A stretch of DNA of 64,000 nt from positions 50,855,355 to 50,919,354 of the forward strand of contig NC_037689.1 of the NCBI RefSeq assembly GCF_003255815.1, given 5' to 3'. This DNA comes from Theropithecus gelada (lineage: Eukaryota; Chordata; Mammalia; Primates; Cercopithecidae). The notes below the pieces were generated by a model. That model was not told the origin of the DNA, ran no database searches, and saw only the letters and a list, made by a program, of their open reading frames with translations. A program made the position numbers and the translations under genes. Of the stretch, positions 12,082 through 24,235 are shown piece after piece; position 1 is the stretch's first letter, and the number at the start of each line of letters is the position of its first letter.

Positions 12082-12530
12082 ATCTGTATTAGTTTCTTAT
12101 TGCTGCTATAACAAAATACCACAAATTGAGTGGCTTAAAACAACACAAATGTATTCTTACAGTTCTGGAGATCCAGAGTCCAAAATGGGTCTCAATGTGT
12201 TAAAATCAAGATGTTAGAGGGCTGAGTTCCCTATGCAGGCTCCAGGGGAATCTATTTCCTTACCCTCTCCAGTTTCTAGTGGCCACCTGCATTCCTTGGT
12301 TTGTGCCCCCCACCCTTTCCTATGTCTCTAAAGCCAGCAACCTCAGTCCTTATCATTCTTCCATCTCTATTGGTTATATGCTGCCTCCTTCTAATTTTAT
12401 GGACCTGTTATTACATCTGCTGACTTAATTTCCCTTTGTCAATAAAACTAACGTATTCACCAGTTGTAGGGATTAGGAACTAGGTCTCTTTTTTTAGGGG
12501 CATAAGAAGGGAGGGCATTATTCTGGTAAC
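12082..12530 (-). mobile_element. MLT1-type MaLR LTR, antisense
   Basis: 'tgtattagtttcttattgct', 'gtggcttaaaacaacacaaa', 'ttacagttctggag' and 'gggcattattctggtaacc' are the reverse complement of an MLT1 LTR. It is moderately diverged and non-coding. Confidence 0.85.
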
Positions 12531-14216
12531 CAAAATGATCACTTAGGATGCCAATCCCTTGATAAAATCTAAAAGCATCATATTCAGTACTGGTTGTGTA
12601 AAGCATTTCTATAAGGAACTTAAGTAATAGAATCCAAGTACATAACTTTTTTTTTTTTTTTTTTTGTAGTCTTAACATGATCTAAATTTAGGAGATTTTA
12701 GAGAAGTAGATCTTTATCCCTGGCCTCCATGTTTTCACTTTTAATTTTTAGCTTTCTTAATTTGCCTATTTTTTGGAGTTGTGTGTGATCATTTGAGACA
12801 AGATTGGGATTTTTATTTTAGAACCATTTAAACAACCAGCTTTACCTTATCTATTGAATGTCTCTGTTCTAGCTCCCTCTTTCTTTGTCCCTTATAAAGG
12901 GAAACCAGTAGTCTGTTAGTGAAAAGAGTGGGAAAACCACTAACTTATTGTAAGAATATTAACTTTTACATATCACATAAAACATATACTAGGTCTGTTA
13001 CATAGTACAAAGAATAAGTTGGTACAGTGCCAATAAGCATGCAAATAAATTTGATAATTAACAGCTGGTAGGATTTACCCATTTATTTACTCATCATCTA
13101 TTGAACATCTAATATTGGAATTATAGTGAGTAACGAAACAGTGGACCATAGCTTATATCAGTAATCTTCATGGTTGCATGCAAATGAAAGAAAAAAATAG
13201 AATGAGGATTTATGTGCTTAGGGCAAACACTAACATAGAGCCATTTCTTAGGCACTGTTTAGCACACATCAACTGATTTTATACTATATAATTACAATGC
13301 TTAGGTGAAAAGAGATAATACAATGATAGTTTTAATAAAATTAAATTTAACTCCTCTTGTTTCACTGTTACTGTTTTTCCATTAGGAAGCATCATGCCAT
13401 TTAAAATTTCGATACTATAATATTCTTTTCAATATTTAGATAGCAGTTATGTTAAAAAATATTGTAAATTTTCCATTTTGCTTTTCACTTCATATTATCA
13501 CCCTATTTGGACGTTTAATTTGTCTTGCTTGTTTTGTTGCCTGTGCTATACAATCTCTTATATTTCTGCTTTTCTTCAATCCTTCCTGCAGATTGCCATT
13601 AGACTCCTTTCCTAAAGAATAATCTTTGTTGTGAGAGTCTCTTGCCTACCATCTGAAATGCTGATGGCTGAAATTCAAGGCTTTCTAAGAGATGGCAGAA
13701 ACTAACTTTTTTTGCCTCATATTTTATATCACTACATTCTTGAAAGTTTGAAGTGTAATAATTCACACAAATTCATCACATAAAACTTTAATTTGTTTTC
13801 ATTTGCAGTATTCCCCATGAGTAGGATAGCAATTTCCATCGTGACTTGCTCAAATATTACTCAGCCTTTGTTGTGTAGATCAAAGGTCACTTTTGTGAAG
13901 CTTTCCAAGTTGACTTCAGCTTTCAGGAATTTCCTTCATCGAACTCTTTAAGAAATTTGGGCTAGTTTATATATAACCGAGAAATAATGGCTATGTGACT
14001 CCAACTCTATAGAGAATAACATTTTTAAAATCCGCATCTAATCATCTTAAATAATAAGGTGTACTTTTTGCTAGATTATACCATTACATGCACAAATTTC
14101 TCCAGAAATCCTCTGTAAGAGCTTCCCAAAGTTTTATATTCATGTCAGCTGCAAAAATTCTTTCTCTGGCTTCCTCCCATTCATGTTTGTTCATTGCTTA
14201 GATTAAGCCACTTCAC
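12531..14216. other. AT-rich single-copy stretch
   Basis: A T tract lies at 12648-12666. About 13850-13950 ('tcaaaggtcacttttgtgaa') resembles an L2 3' fragment, but weakly. No gene. Confidence 0.45.
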
Positions 14217-14228
14217 CTTCCTCATCCT

Positions 14229-14399
14229 TTTTTTTTTTTTTTTTGGTGTGTGTCTGTGTGTGTGACAGTCTGGTTCTGTTGCCCAGGCTGGAGTGCAGTG
14301 ACATGATCTCGGCTCACTGCAACCTCCGCCTCCCTGGCTCAAGCCATCTTCCTGCCTCAGCCTCCCAGGTAGCTGAGACCACAAGTGCATGTCAGCATG
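14229..14399 (-). mobile_element. 5'-truncated Alu (right arm)
   Basis: T tract, a (GT)n-like tail, then 'ggttctgttgcccaggctgg' to 'cacaagtgcatgtc'. The left arm is missing. The flanks ccttcctcatcc (14217-14228) and ccttcctcctcc (14400-14411) are a target-site duplication, so the truncation happened at insertion. Confidence 0.88.
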
Positions 14400-14411
14400 C
14401 CTTCCTCCTCC

Positions 14412-14756
14412 ATTTTATCACATCATGGCGCTCTGTCTTCTTGCTGGAAGTTGTCATTGGAACTTCTGCTGTTTTCTACTTCCTAGGGAACCCAGATTTT
14501 TCATACTTCACTCTTAACCCATGAGTTTCCCTCAGAGTTCAAGAAACTTCTAGGTAATAGCAGTTCTCTCATTCTAACTGATTTTTGTTGTGAGACATCC
14601 TTGTGGAGACTTTCTGGTAAATAAAACTTTCTACTATTGTCTTTTCCATATCATTTTCAACAAGTATTTTCTATAACTGGTAATAGTGTATGTTTAATCT
14701 ACTCTTCAAAACTAAGGGGAAAAATGAGGACAGGAAGTACTTTTTTGTTACTCATG
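14412..14756. other. Single-copy stretch
   Basis: No gene or repeat recognised. Confidence 0.45.
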
Positions 14757-14764
14757 GCTTAACT

Positions 14765-15101
14765 CAGAGGTCCCCAAACCTCAGGCCACAGACCGGTACC
14801 ATATATGGCCTTTTAGGAACTGGGGCACACAGCAGAGTTATACAATGGGTGAGCGAGCATTACTGCCTGAGCTCTGTCTCTATCAGATCAGCAGTGGCAT
14901 TAGATTCTCATAGTAACAGGAACCCTATTGTGAATTGTGTATGCCAGGGAGTGAGGGATCTAGGTTGTGTGCTTCTTATGAGAATCTAATGCCTGATGAT
15001 CTGAAGTGAAACAGTTTCATCCTGAAACCCTCCCCACCGTCTGTGGAAAAATTGTCTTCCATGAAACTGATCCCTGGTGCCAAAATAATTGAGGGCCACT
15101 G
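14765..15101 (-). mobile_element. MER1B-type hAT-Charlie element, antisense
   Basis: Inverted ends are visible: 'cagaggtccccaaac' on the left and 'gagggccactg' on the right. Internal landmarks include 'cattagattctcatag' and 'cagacggtgggg' on the minus strand. It is flanked by the 8-bp duplication gcttaact (14757-14764) and gcttaacc (15102-15109), the size made by hAT transposases. It is non-autonomous. Confidence 0.9.
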
Positions 15102-15174
15102 GCTTAACCTTTAGCAAGTCCTCTTCTTTGGTTCAAATACAAGTAGCAAATTAAGCTTCAGTCACATATTTTCT

Positions 15175-15558
15175 TTCCTGTTTTTTTTTTTTTTTTTCCG
15201 TTGGTTTGTTTTATTTATTTTTTTTGAGATGGAACCTCACTCTGTCACCCAGGCTGGAGTGTAGTGGTGCGATCTCGGCTCACTGCAACATCTGCCTCCT
15301 GGGTTCAAGTGATTCTCCTGCCTCAGCCTCCCGAGTAGCTGAGATTATAGGCATGTGCCACCATGCCCTGTGAATTTCTGTATTTTTAGTAGAGATGGGG
15401 TTTCGCCATGTTGGCCAGGCTGGTATCGAACTGCTGACCTCAAGCGATCCTCCTGCCTTGGCCTCCCAAAGTAGCAGGGTAAGCCTCAGTCGTGTATTTT
15501 CTTTCCCTTTTTTTTGTTGTTTTGTTTTCATTACATGCATGAGCCACCATGCCCGACC
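15175..15558 (-). mobile_element. AluS-type element with an internal pasted segment
   Basis: 15175-15468 is the tail, right arm and most of the left arm. The Alu 5' end resumes at 15531-15558 ('ttacatgcatgagccacc'). Between them, about 7 bases of Alu are replaced by 62 bp of foreign sequence. The target-site duplication is cagtcacatatttt (15159-15172) and cagtcatgtatttt (15559-15572). Confidence 0.9.
15469..15530 (+). repeat. Local duplicate of 15141-15205 inside the Alu
   Basis: 'aagtagcagggtaagcctca' here matches 'aagtagcaaattaagcttca' at 15141, and both continue through 'tattttctttcc' into a T-rich run. The copy thus contains the left flank, the target-site duplication and part of the tail of the same Alu. 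Position and order show that it arrived after the Alu. Confidence 0.85.
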
Positions 15559-15572
15559 CAGTCATGTATTTT

Positions 15573-18000
15573 CGATACAAGCAGGGTGTCATTGACATCT
15601 ACCACATGTCTACAAGGCATTTCTTTCTTCTGCATGTAGTGTTTAAGAAGGTGTACATAAAATTCCTGTCCTTGCTTCCTTTTCTAAGCTTGCATTTCTT
15701 TTCCTCCCCTTAAAAAGAAATGATAATAGCTTAACCAATTAAAGCAATTTCTGATTATGCATGGTATAATAGATTATGTTATCAGGACTAGGTAAGACAG
15801 TCATCAACTAACCAAATATCTTAACGTTGGAGTTTATTCTGAGCTACCTATGTGCATATATTCTATGGGCAAAATATTATAATCATATAATACATACATA
15901 TGTGTCTTTTAAGATACTTCTGTGTGGTTTTTTCTAAATAATTGTATTATATTTAAATTCTGAGAAAAGTTAAAATATTAACTAATGAGTAAAATTACAT
16001 GTGTATATATGTATGGGATATATATAACCATATATATTATATATGTATATATGTGTATGATATATATTACCCATAGTCTTCCCTCTTTCTCCATTACAAA
16101 ATAGACCTATAGGTATAGTTTTTGTTTTAACACAAACTTCTATTGAAGATGAAAAATATTAGAATTTCTTATCTTGCTGTCAAATTCAAGCATTATCATC
16201 CTCATGGCAACATTAATAATAGCTGTTTACTGTACCATTTGTATGTACCAAGCACTACTCTAGGATATTTATAAAAATTAAATTGTTTAATCATAAATAA
16301 AGAATTATGAAGTGAATTTTGAGAACATGGAAGCTCAAAGCCACACTGTAAGTGGAAGAGATGGAAAAAATGGTATATAAAATTGGTCTGAATATCTGGA
16401 TTAAAATTTCTAGCATTCTTAGTTGGAATAGTATATATAACAAAATACTATGTAGAGCTCAAAACAACTGCTATTCATTGTAAGCATATTTCTCACAGTA
16501 GGTACTTAAATGATCTTCAAGCCTGAGCATCAGCCACAGCATCACTGAGCCAAGTAGAGAAAGTGGTTGTGAATCTGACAGGCCATACCTTAATATCTGG
16601 CACAATAAATCATTATTATGAAATTCTAAAGGTTAGAAATGAGTGATAATTTAAATGTTTACATTAAAGAAGTCACGTTTTAAATTTCTGTGTTCTTGGC
16701 AAGTTATACTTCTTAGCCACAGTTTCCTTGTTCATAAAATGGGGGCATTTGTTAGATCTGTAAGGCTCCTTCAAGCCCTAAAATTTCTACAAATTCGTGA
16801 TTCCTTTTAGTTAACATTTTATCACCAAACTAAATTAGTTTAAAGGTTGAAAGAATATGAGATTTAAACCCCATGAGTTATTCTATTGCATTAAATTCAG
16901 AAGACCAATAGAGAAAAAAGTGTAAAACAAATATATGCAATAGAGAAATATCAAAAGTTTTCCATAATATTTCCACATGTATGTATACATTGAAATAACA
17001 ATTTTAATAGTTACCATTTAAATAAAATCCTATGTTGTAACTTAGAGAATAAAAGCTTTTCTAAGGAATTCAATAATTAGAGACTTTTATAGTATGTTGC
17101 CTTAAGATTCTCTTTTGATTTGCTTTGAAGTATCTGTTACTTCTTTGAAGTTTGTTTTTTTTACATTTAGTTTCAGATAATTTCTCCCATTACATTTTTC
17201 TTCCATAATCTCCAAGATAAACACATTTGATTTATTATTAAAATGCAGTAGATTTCACTAGATCTTTAAAGTGCAGTACAAAGTATCATTTTCTATGCGT
17301 TATTATTACTACTATTAATCTGTAATTTTAAAGTATTGCATATACTTATATTATTTTCAAGTTTGTGGATCACATTTCCTAGACAGTAATGAGAAATAAG
17401 TGCTTCTAGTTAAATGGATATTCAAAAAGTATCATATATTTGCTGTGGACCTTCATCTCAGTGAATTTGTGAATGTATTATTTATAATAAAATTTAAATA
17501 AGTGAATGCTAAAAAAGTTTTTCCTTTTGCCAGGGGATTTACCTTAAAGAGAACAAAATGGATCTACCACATATTTAACACTGATTTTCCTGATGGAAAA
17601 CCAGTAATTGGGATGGGAATGAAATGGTGAGATTCAGAACAAGTTCAACTCTCTACGTGGTATCTTTCAGAATTAGAACATTTTGAATGAATTTGTATTT
17701 CTTTAATAACTACTAAAATATGTCATTATATTAAGATAGTCGTATTTACAGTCTTCATACTAATTCTTGAAATCACAACATTTTATTTCGTATGTAAAGA
17801 ACAATTGCAAAAACCTCTGTCTTGATGGAGTTAATAGTTCAGTGGGGGAAAGGGTGATAATAAGAAAGTAAAAGATGATATGTAGAAAAATAAAAACACA
17901 GAAGGGCAGTAGGAAGTGTACATGTGTGAGATATAATTCTCAGTAAGATAAAGAAGGCCTTTAACTGAAAAATTAACATTTGAGTGAAAACTGAAAGAAG
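15573..18000. other. AT-rich stretch with MIR remnants and an AT microsatellite
   Basis: An alternating AT/GTAT repeat lies at 15998-16070. A plus-strand MIR trace is at about 16208-16365 (ends 'gctcaaagccacactgtaag'). A minus-strand MIR trace is at about 16690-16800 ('agtttccttgttcataaaat'). About 17880-18000, continued after the LTR at 18390-18600, resembles an ancient interspersed repeat that I cannot name. No gene. Confidence 0.5.
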
Positions 18001-18005
18001 GCAAG

Positions 18006-18389
18006 TATTATTAGTGCAGACATTCTCACACTGCTATAAAGAAATACCCGAGACTGGGTAGTTTATAAAGGTGAGAGGTTTAATTGACTCAGAGTTCCAC
18101 ATGGCTGCGGAGGCCTCAGGAAACTTACAATCATGATGGAAGTCAAAAGGGAATCCGTGACCTTCTTCACGTGGTGGCAGGAGAGAGAAGAGTGAGGAGT
18201 GAAGGGGAAAGAGCCATTTATAAAACCATTAGATCTCTTGAGAACTCACTCACTATCAGAAGAATAGGATGGGGCAAACCACCCCCAATATCCGATCACC
18301 TCTCATGAGGTCTCTCCCTAGACATATTGGGATCATAGGGAGTACAATTCAAGATGAGATTTGGGTGGGGACATAGCCAAACTATATCA
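18006..18389 (-). mobile_element. THE1/MST-type MaLR solo LTR
   Basis: 'cattctcacactgctataaa' to 'gccaaactatatca' is the reverse complement of a THE1/MST LTR. It is flanked by the 5-bp duplication gcaag (18001-18005 and 18390-18394). It is non-coding and has no internal region. Confidence 0.92.
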
Positions 18390-18394
18390 GCAAG

Positions 18395-19113
18395 GGAAGA
18401 AACCATGCAGTTGTCTGTAATAGGAGTTTCAGGATGAAGGAACTGCTAGGACAAAGGCTCTGAGTCAAAAGCACATTTGGATAGTCACAGTAAGTGAGAG
18501 TGTGGTAGGAGATCAAGTCAGAAACGTAATGAGGTAATAGGAAGCTTGGGCCGTGGTGAGAAATTTTATATTTGCTAGATGAGTTAAGAGTGAAATAAGC
18601 ATTAAGAAGGAATTAAGTGGTTGGATAATTGAGTAAAATATGGTTTGAGTGCCTCAAAAAAAGAGCAAATACAAATAGAGAAAATACTAATGATTTCGCC
18701 AGCTACCAAAGTATTTTTGGAAAAATTAATATATTCTCATTAGGCATATGTATATATCCAAGTTGTTTAGGTAAATAATTTGATTTAAACTGATAAGTAA
18801 GATATTTTACCATCTTTCATTCTTTCATTTTTTTCATTTATTTCTTGAGTATCTATTATGTATCACAAGACAAAGTCACATCATACTCTCAAGCTTACAG
18901 TCTAAGTCTACAATGTAAGTCTAATATATCCAGCCAAAGTTAAGTTTGCATTTATTTTGCATGATAATCAATGTTAGAATTGTTTCAAGTAACACTTGGA
19001 AAGATAACCTAAAGTGAAAAAGTTTAGAGAGTGAAATGCATATTATTTTTCATATTGGAAACATGAATCTTACTTGTGAAAAATAACCTTGATACTCTGA
19101 GGAAAAGTAACCA
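18395..19113. other. Single-copy stretch
   Basis: The first 200 bp continue the unnamed ancient repeat interrupted by the LTR. The rest is unassigned. No gene. Confidence 0.45.
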
Positions 19114-19114
19114 G

Positions 19115-19147
19115 TTTTTTGTTTGTTTGTTTGTTTGTTTGTTTTTT
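19115..19147 (+). repeat. (GTTT)n simple repeat
   Basis: Perfect GTTT units over about 30 bp at the edge of the antisense L1. Confidence 0.9.
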
Positions 19148-21380
19148 GGTTAAACCATTAAGTGTGATGTTAGCTATAAACTTTTGTGGATATTCTTTGT
19201 CATGTTGGGGAAGTCCACTTTTATTCCAAATTTTCTGACAGTTTTTATTATGAATGAGTGCTGGATTCTGCCAAAGGCTTTCTTTACATGAATTCATATG
19301 ATTATATGATTTTTCTTTAGTCTCTTGATGTAGTGGATTGCATTAATTCATGTTTTATTATTTTTATTTTTATTATTATTTTTTGAGACAGAGCCTCACT
19401 CTGTCACCCAGGCTGGAGTGCAGTAGCACGATCTCGGCTCACTGCAACCTCTGCCTCCTGGGTTCAAGCAATTCTCATGCCTCAGCCTCCCTAGCAGCTG
19501 GGATTACAGATGAGTACCACCACATCCGGCTAATTTTTGTATTTTTAATAGAGATGGGGTTTTGCCATGTTGACCAGGCCTGTCTCAAACTCCTGGCCTC
19601 AAGTGATACATACATCTCAGCCTCCCAAAGTGCTGGGATTACAGGCGCAAGCCACTATGCCCAACCTAATTGATGTTTTAAATATCAAACCAGCATTGCA
19701 TACCTGGTATAAATCACAGTTGTTCTTGGTGTATGTAATTTTTTATGCTTTGTTGTATTAGATTTTTTAATAGTTCATTGAAGATTTATGCGTATACATT
19801 TATGAGAGATATTTATTTATAGCTTTTATTTGTTATAATGTCTATCTGGGTTTGGTACTAAGTTAATACTAGCCTTTTAGAAAAAGATAGGAACAATTTT
19901 CTTCTGTTTTATGAAATATATTGGAAGATTAATATTACTTCCTTAAATGTTTGGTCGAATTTCCTGGTGAAATAATCACGTCCTTGTTCTTTTGTTCTTA
20001 GAAGGTTATTAGTAATTAATTCATTGTATTTAATAGACATAGACCTATTTAGATTATCTGTGTCTCCTCGTATGAGTTTGTGTCTTTCCAGGAGCTGGTT
20101 TATTTAATATAATTTATCCACCTATTGACCATAGAGTTATTTATACTATTGCTTTATTACCATCTAATATCTGTGGGATCAATATTTTACTTTTGATATT
20201 GGTAATTTTTGTCTCTATCATTTTTTGCTTGGCTGGCATGGCTAGTGGTTTGTCAACTTTATTGATCTTTCCTGAGAACCAACTTTTGATGTCTTTTTTT
20301 TCTATTTTCCTTCTTTCGGTTTCACTGTTTTCTGCTCTAAATTTTGATGTTTATTTTCTTTTTTAGATATAAAGTGTTGTTCTTTCTCTGGTTTCCTAGG
20401 GTGAAAGCTTAGAGTTTGAGATCTTTCTTCTTTTCCGGTACATTTACATAATACTATAAATTTCCCTTAAGCACTATGTTCCCTACATCCCATAAATTTT
20501 GGTCAGTTGTGTTTTCATTTTCATGTAGAAATATTCTAGAATTTCTCTTAAGAATTCTCCTTGACTCATTTATTTGGAAGTATGTTTAATTTTCAAATAT
20601 TTGGAGATTTTCAAACTGTCTTTCTGTTATTGATTTTTAGTTTAATTCCATTCTGGTCTGAAAGCATACTTCATATTATTTCTATTCCTTTTATATTTGT
20701 TAAAGTGTGCTTTATGGCCCAGAATGTGGTCTATATTGGTGAATGTCCCATGTGAGCTTGAGAATAATGTGTATTCTGCTGTCGTTGGATAAAGTACTCT
20801 ATTAATGTCGAATGTATCAAGTTAATTGATGATGCTGTTCAGTTCAACTGTATCCTGACAAATTTTCTGCCTACTTGATCTATCAGTGACTGAAAGAGGA
20901 GGGTTGAAATGTCCAACTTTAATAGTGGAGTTACCTATTTTTCTTTTTATGTCTATCAGTTTTTGCCTCATGTATTTCGATACTCTCATTAATATGTATT
21001 AAAGATGTTATGACTACTTGAAGAATTAACCCTTTTTTATTATGTAGCATCCTTCCTTATCCTTGATACTTTTCTTGATCTGAGGTCTACTTTATCTGAC
21101 ATTGATGTGGCTATTCCAGCTATTTTTTAAAAATAATGTTAGCATGGTATATCATTCTTTATTCTTTTATTTTTAACCTATCTGTCTTTGATACTTAAAG
21201 TGATTTCTTGTTAACAACATCAAGTTCAGTCTTGTCTTCTCATTTACGCTTACCGTCTCTGTTTTTTAATTGGTTTATTTTGACCATTCACGTTTTAAGT
21301 AAATATTGATACAGATGGATTAATAACTCTCATATTTGTAACTGTTTTATCTTTATTGCATTTGTTCTTTGGGGAAAGGA
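19148..21380 (-). mobile_element. Old L1M ORF2 (reverse-transcriptase region), antisense, with an Alu inside
   Basis: Antisense L1 landmarks run in order: 'gtgatgttagctataaac', 'gattctgccaaaggctttct', 'cagcattgcatacctggtat', 'tggtttgtcaactttattga', 'ttgactcatttatttggaag', 'gtggagttacctatttttc' and 'gttaacaacatcaagttcag'. About 1.9 kb remains once the Alu is removed. It would encode part of the endonuclease/RT protein but is full of stops and shifts. Neither L1 end is present. Confidence 0.85.
19358..19666 (-). mobile_element. AluS-type element
   Basis: Full-length Alu, reverse, within the antisense L1M. The flanks taattcatgtttta (19344-19357) and taattgatgtttta (19667-19680) form a 14-bp target-site duplication. 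Confidence 0.95.
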
Positions 21381-23570
21381 AGTTAAAGTCACTAGGTTTA
21401 TTATTCCTTGAAACATAAATTAATGGCTCTGGGGGGATATATGCAGGTCTGTCTGAAAGTGTCTATTGTGAACTTCTAGCTTTCTTTTTTTTAAAAGCCT
21501 TGACCCTGCAGAAACATGAAAATGTTCATATAGCATTGTTTCCTGACAGTTTATAGCCAATTTATGTCAGTTCCATAATTTTTAAACTTAGAAGATTTCA
21601 TTAACCTCCTTATTTCCTTTTTATAAACATTTTCACTTTCAAGCATTGTATTTAGCTTGATTCTGAACCTTACTCAGATGATTAACCCAATCCTTTAAGA
21701 AGATACTGAATTTCTGAAAAACTTTCTTAATAATATTGATTTAAAATGATGAATGATAGTCCCTTTAGTTCCCATTCATGCTTAAATTTTATAAAATAAA
21801 GTCCTTTTTATTTAGAATTTAAAGATTTTTTCTTAAATATTGTGAGGTATTGCAGCAGTAACGGCTTTTTGTTTTTAGCAAACTTTTCTCCGGTTATAGT
21901 AAAAAACTGATTTATTCCCCTTCCCAAATTTGCAAACTCACCAAAAGCCCTCTATGTGTTCTTCCACAAAAATGTAATGCAGAAATTTGCTGTTGAATTC
22001 TCAAAATACAAATACGGCTTTAAAAAAATCTGTATCAACTTCTTCTGGATATATTTTGTGCAACAGCATTTTAAAATTCTTATTTATTCTTTTGACCACC
22101 TGTGAAATTTGGAGTATTGTATTTTAACCAGGCTAATATAATCAATTCTGCCAACTCTATATCAACTACAAGGAAATATTCTTATTTAAAACAAATAAAT
22201 ACCCCTAATTAGCTCTTCATTTCGTGAATTCTGAGAATGTGAGGCTCAGATAGTAACCATTAAAAAAGACAACTCAGAATGTTATTTGAGCATAATTCTA
22301 TTGTTTCTGTGACTTGAAAAGAAGCCTTTCTCCCATAAACTCCAAACTTCAAGGGATTTTCTTTATTTGATCTGAGAATCACTGATACCTTTTGCCGTTC
22401 TCGACGCAGCCTGATTCCTTGTTTGTTACAATTTTAACAATGACCACAAGGAAAAACATTTGATGTTAGTAATACGTGGAATCTTAGGATTCTGCGTCAT
22501 TCCCTTTATTTTATAGGCCAACACATATTTACTACATTTCAACTGCATATATAGAAATGGAAAGTGAGATTTATATACTAAAGGATGAAGTACGGTGTCA
22601 CAAAAGCAGAAGAGGAAAGAATTTCAAGAAGGCTGAAACTGTCATCAGTGTTAGATTCAACACTATTTTTTTCATTAAAAAAGAAGTAATTTTTATTTGA
22701 AAAGTTAAAAACAAACAAACATTTTGTAAAGCTTTTGGAATGAGTCTTACTACACTATACTTGTTTTTGTAAGACTGCCTGACCCTAGAAATTCTAAGAT
22801 AGATGACTAACGTAGATAATGGTTGCTGCTTAAGTTTGCTTATGTGTAACCCTAATTCATCACTGTCCGATGGTTAATAGATTTAGAGTAGCTGCATTAA
22901 AAAAAAACCACGTGTACCCTTTTTTAAAAACATAATCTGTCTTGTCTTTGTCAAGTTGGCAATAGAAAATGTAGTTTTATTTTGATAAAGGTTGAAGAAT
23001 TTATTGGGAGAAGATATCTGATGGCATTAAAAATGTCTCCCTCAAAGCAATTTAAGATATCAGAGTTTCTTATTGAGGCTCAATCTCTTGACACAGTCAT
23101 ACACCAATAATTTCCTAAAGGCAGTACAGAATACTAATGGGTGATTATTTTTTAGAAAAGAAAATGCAAATATATTCTGAATTGAATGAATGTTATATTA
23201 AAATTAGATGATGAATATTTGAAATGAGTGAGAAAAAGTTCCTTACAAGAAAAATCTCATGAATCATTAATATTTCCACTATAGAGCAAGTTGATTTTTT
23301 ATTCTAGTACAGTAATGCATAGTATCACATCAAGTCATCTTTTGCTTATACAGTTAGAAGGAATTTTTCAGGAAAGTATTTACTTCATAAATAAAGCCTT
23401 TTTTTTTTCTGGAGGTAATTGAGGTCGCATAGCAGTGTCTTCAGTACAATTAACGTTCCACGTGAAAAGAAAATATACACAAACTTTGAGTGGAGAATAA
23501 TACATATTTCAAACACATCAATAATTCATTTGACTTGAAGCATAGTGGGTGTGTGTCTTATGCTATGCCA
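21381..23570. other. AT-rich single-copy stretch
   Basis: No gene, RNA or repeat recognised. Confidence 0.5.
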
Positions 23571-23623
23571 TTTTCTCTGCTAGAATTCCACTTCCCCCAT
23601 CGTATCATCTCAACTCCCATAAC

Positions 23624-23654
<31 letters not shown>

Positions 23655-24235
23655 ATTCCTGAGACGGAGTCTCTGTCGCCCAGAGTGGAGTGCAGTGGCT
23701 GGATCTCGGCTCACTGCAAGCTCCGCTTCCTGGGTTCTCGCCATTCTCCTGCCTCAGCCTCCTGAGTAGCTGGGACTACAGGCACCCGCCACCACGCCCG
23801 GCTAATTTTTTTTTGTATTATTATTATTTTTTTTTATTAGAGACGGAGTTTCACTGGGTTAGCCAGGATGGTCTCGATCTCCTGACCTCGCGATCCGCCC
23901 GCCTCAGCCTCCCAGAGTGCTGGTATTATAGGCGTGAGTCACTGCGTCCAGCTCCCACAACTCCTCTTTAAATTTTAGTTCAAATATCACTTCCTCAGGA
24001 AGGCATTCCCAGATTCTCAGATATTGTCAGCATCTACTCTATATTTATTTGTACCGAGTACTTATCACATATAGAATTAAAGATTGGTCGTTTAATGGTG
24101 TTATCTATCACTAAAAAGAAAGTTCTTATTGTCATGGAACGTGATTGCATGGTTCACCCTTGTATTCCTATGGCCAGAAATGGCACTTTGAACATAATAT
24201 CCACTCAATAAATGTTTGCTAGGATTACTGAAAAA
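23571..24235 (+). mobile_element. L2 3' end, split by an Alu
   Basis: After the Alu, 'caaatatcacttcctcagga', 'gagtacttatcacatataga' and 'actcaataaatgtttgct' follow the L2 3' end. The left part (23571-23630) is less certain. It is non-coding. Confidence 0.65.
23631..23951 (-). mobile_element. AluY-type element
   Basis: Reverse-oriented with a 26-base T tail. 'gtggctggatctcggctc' departs from the human AluY 'gcgcgatctc' in the same place as the Old World monkey copies. It is flanked by an 18-bp duplication at 23614-23631 and 23952-23969 (ctcccataactcct and ctcccacaactcct). Confidence 0.95.

Noticed and set aside
19115..19147. Regular short repeat that could suggest an array
   Set aside because: Simple (GTTT)n microsatellite; no spacers and no CRISPR structure.
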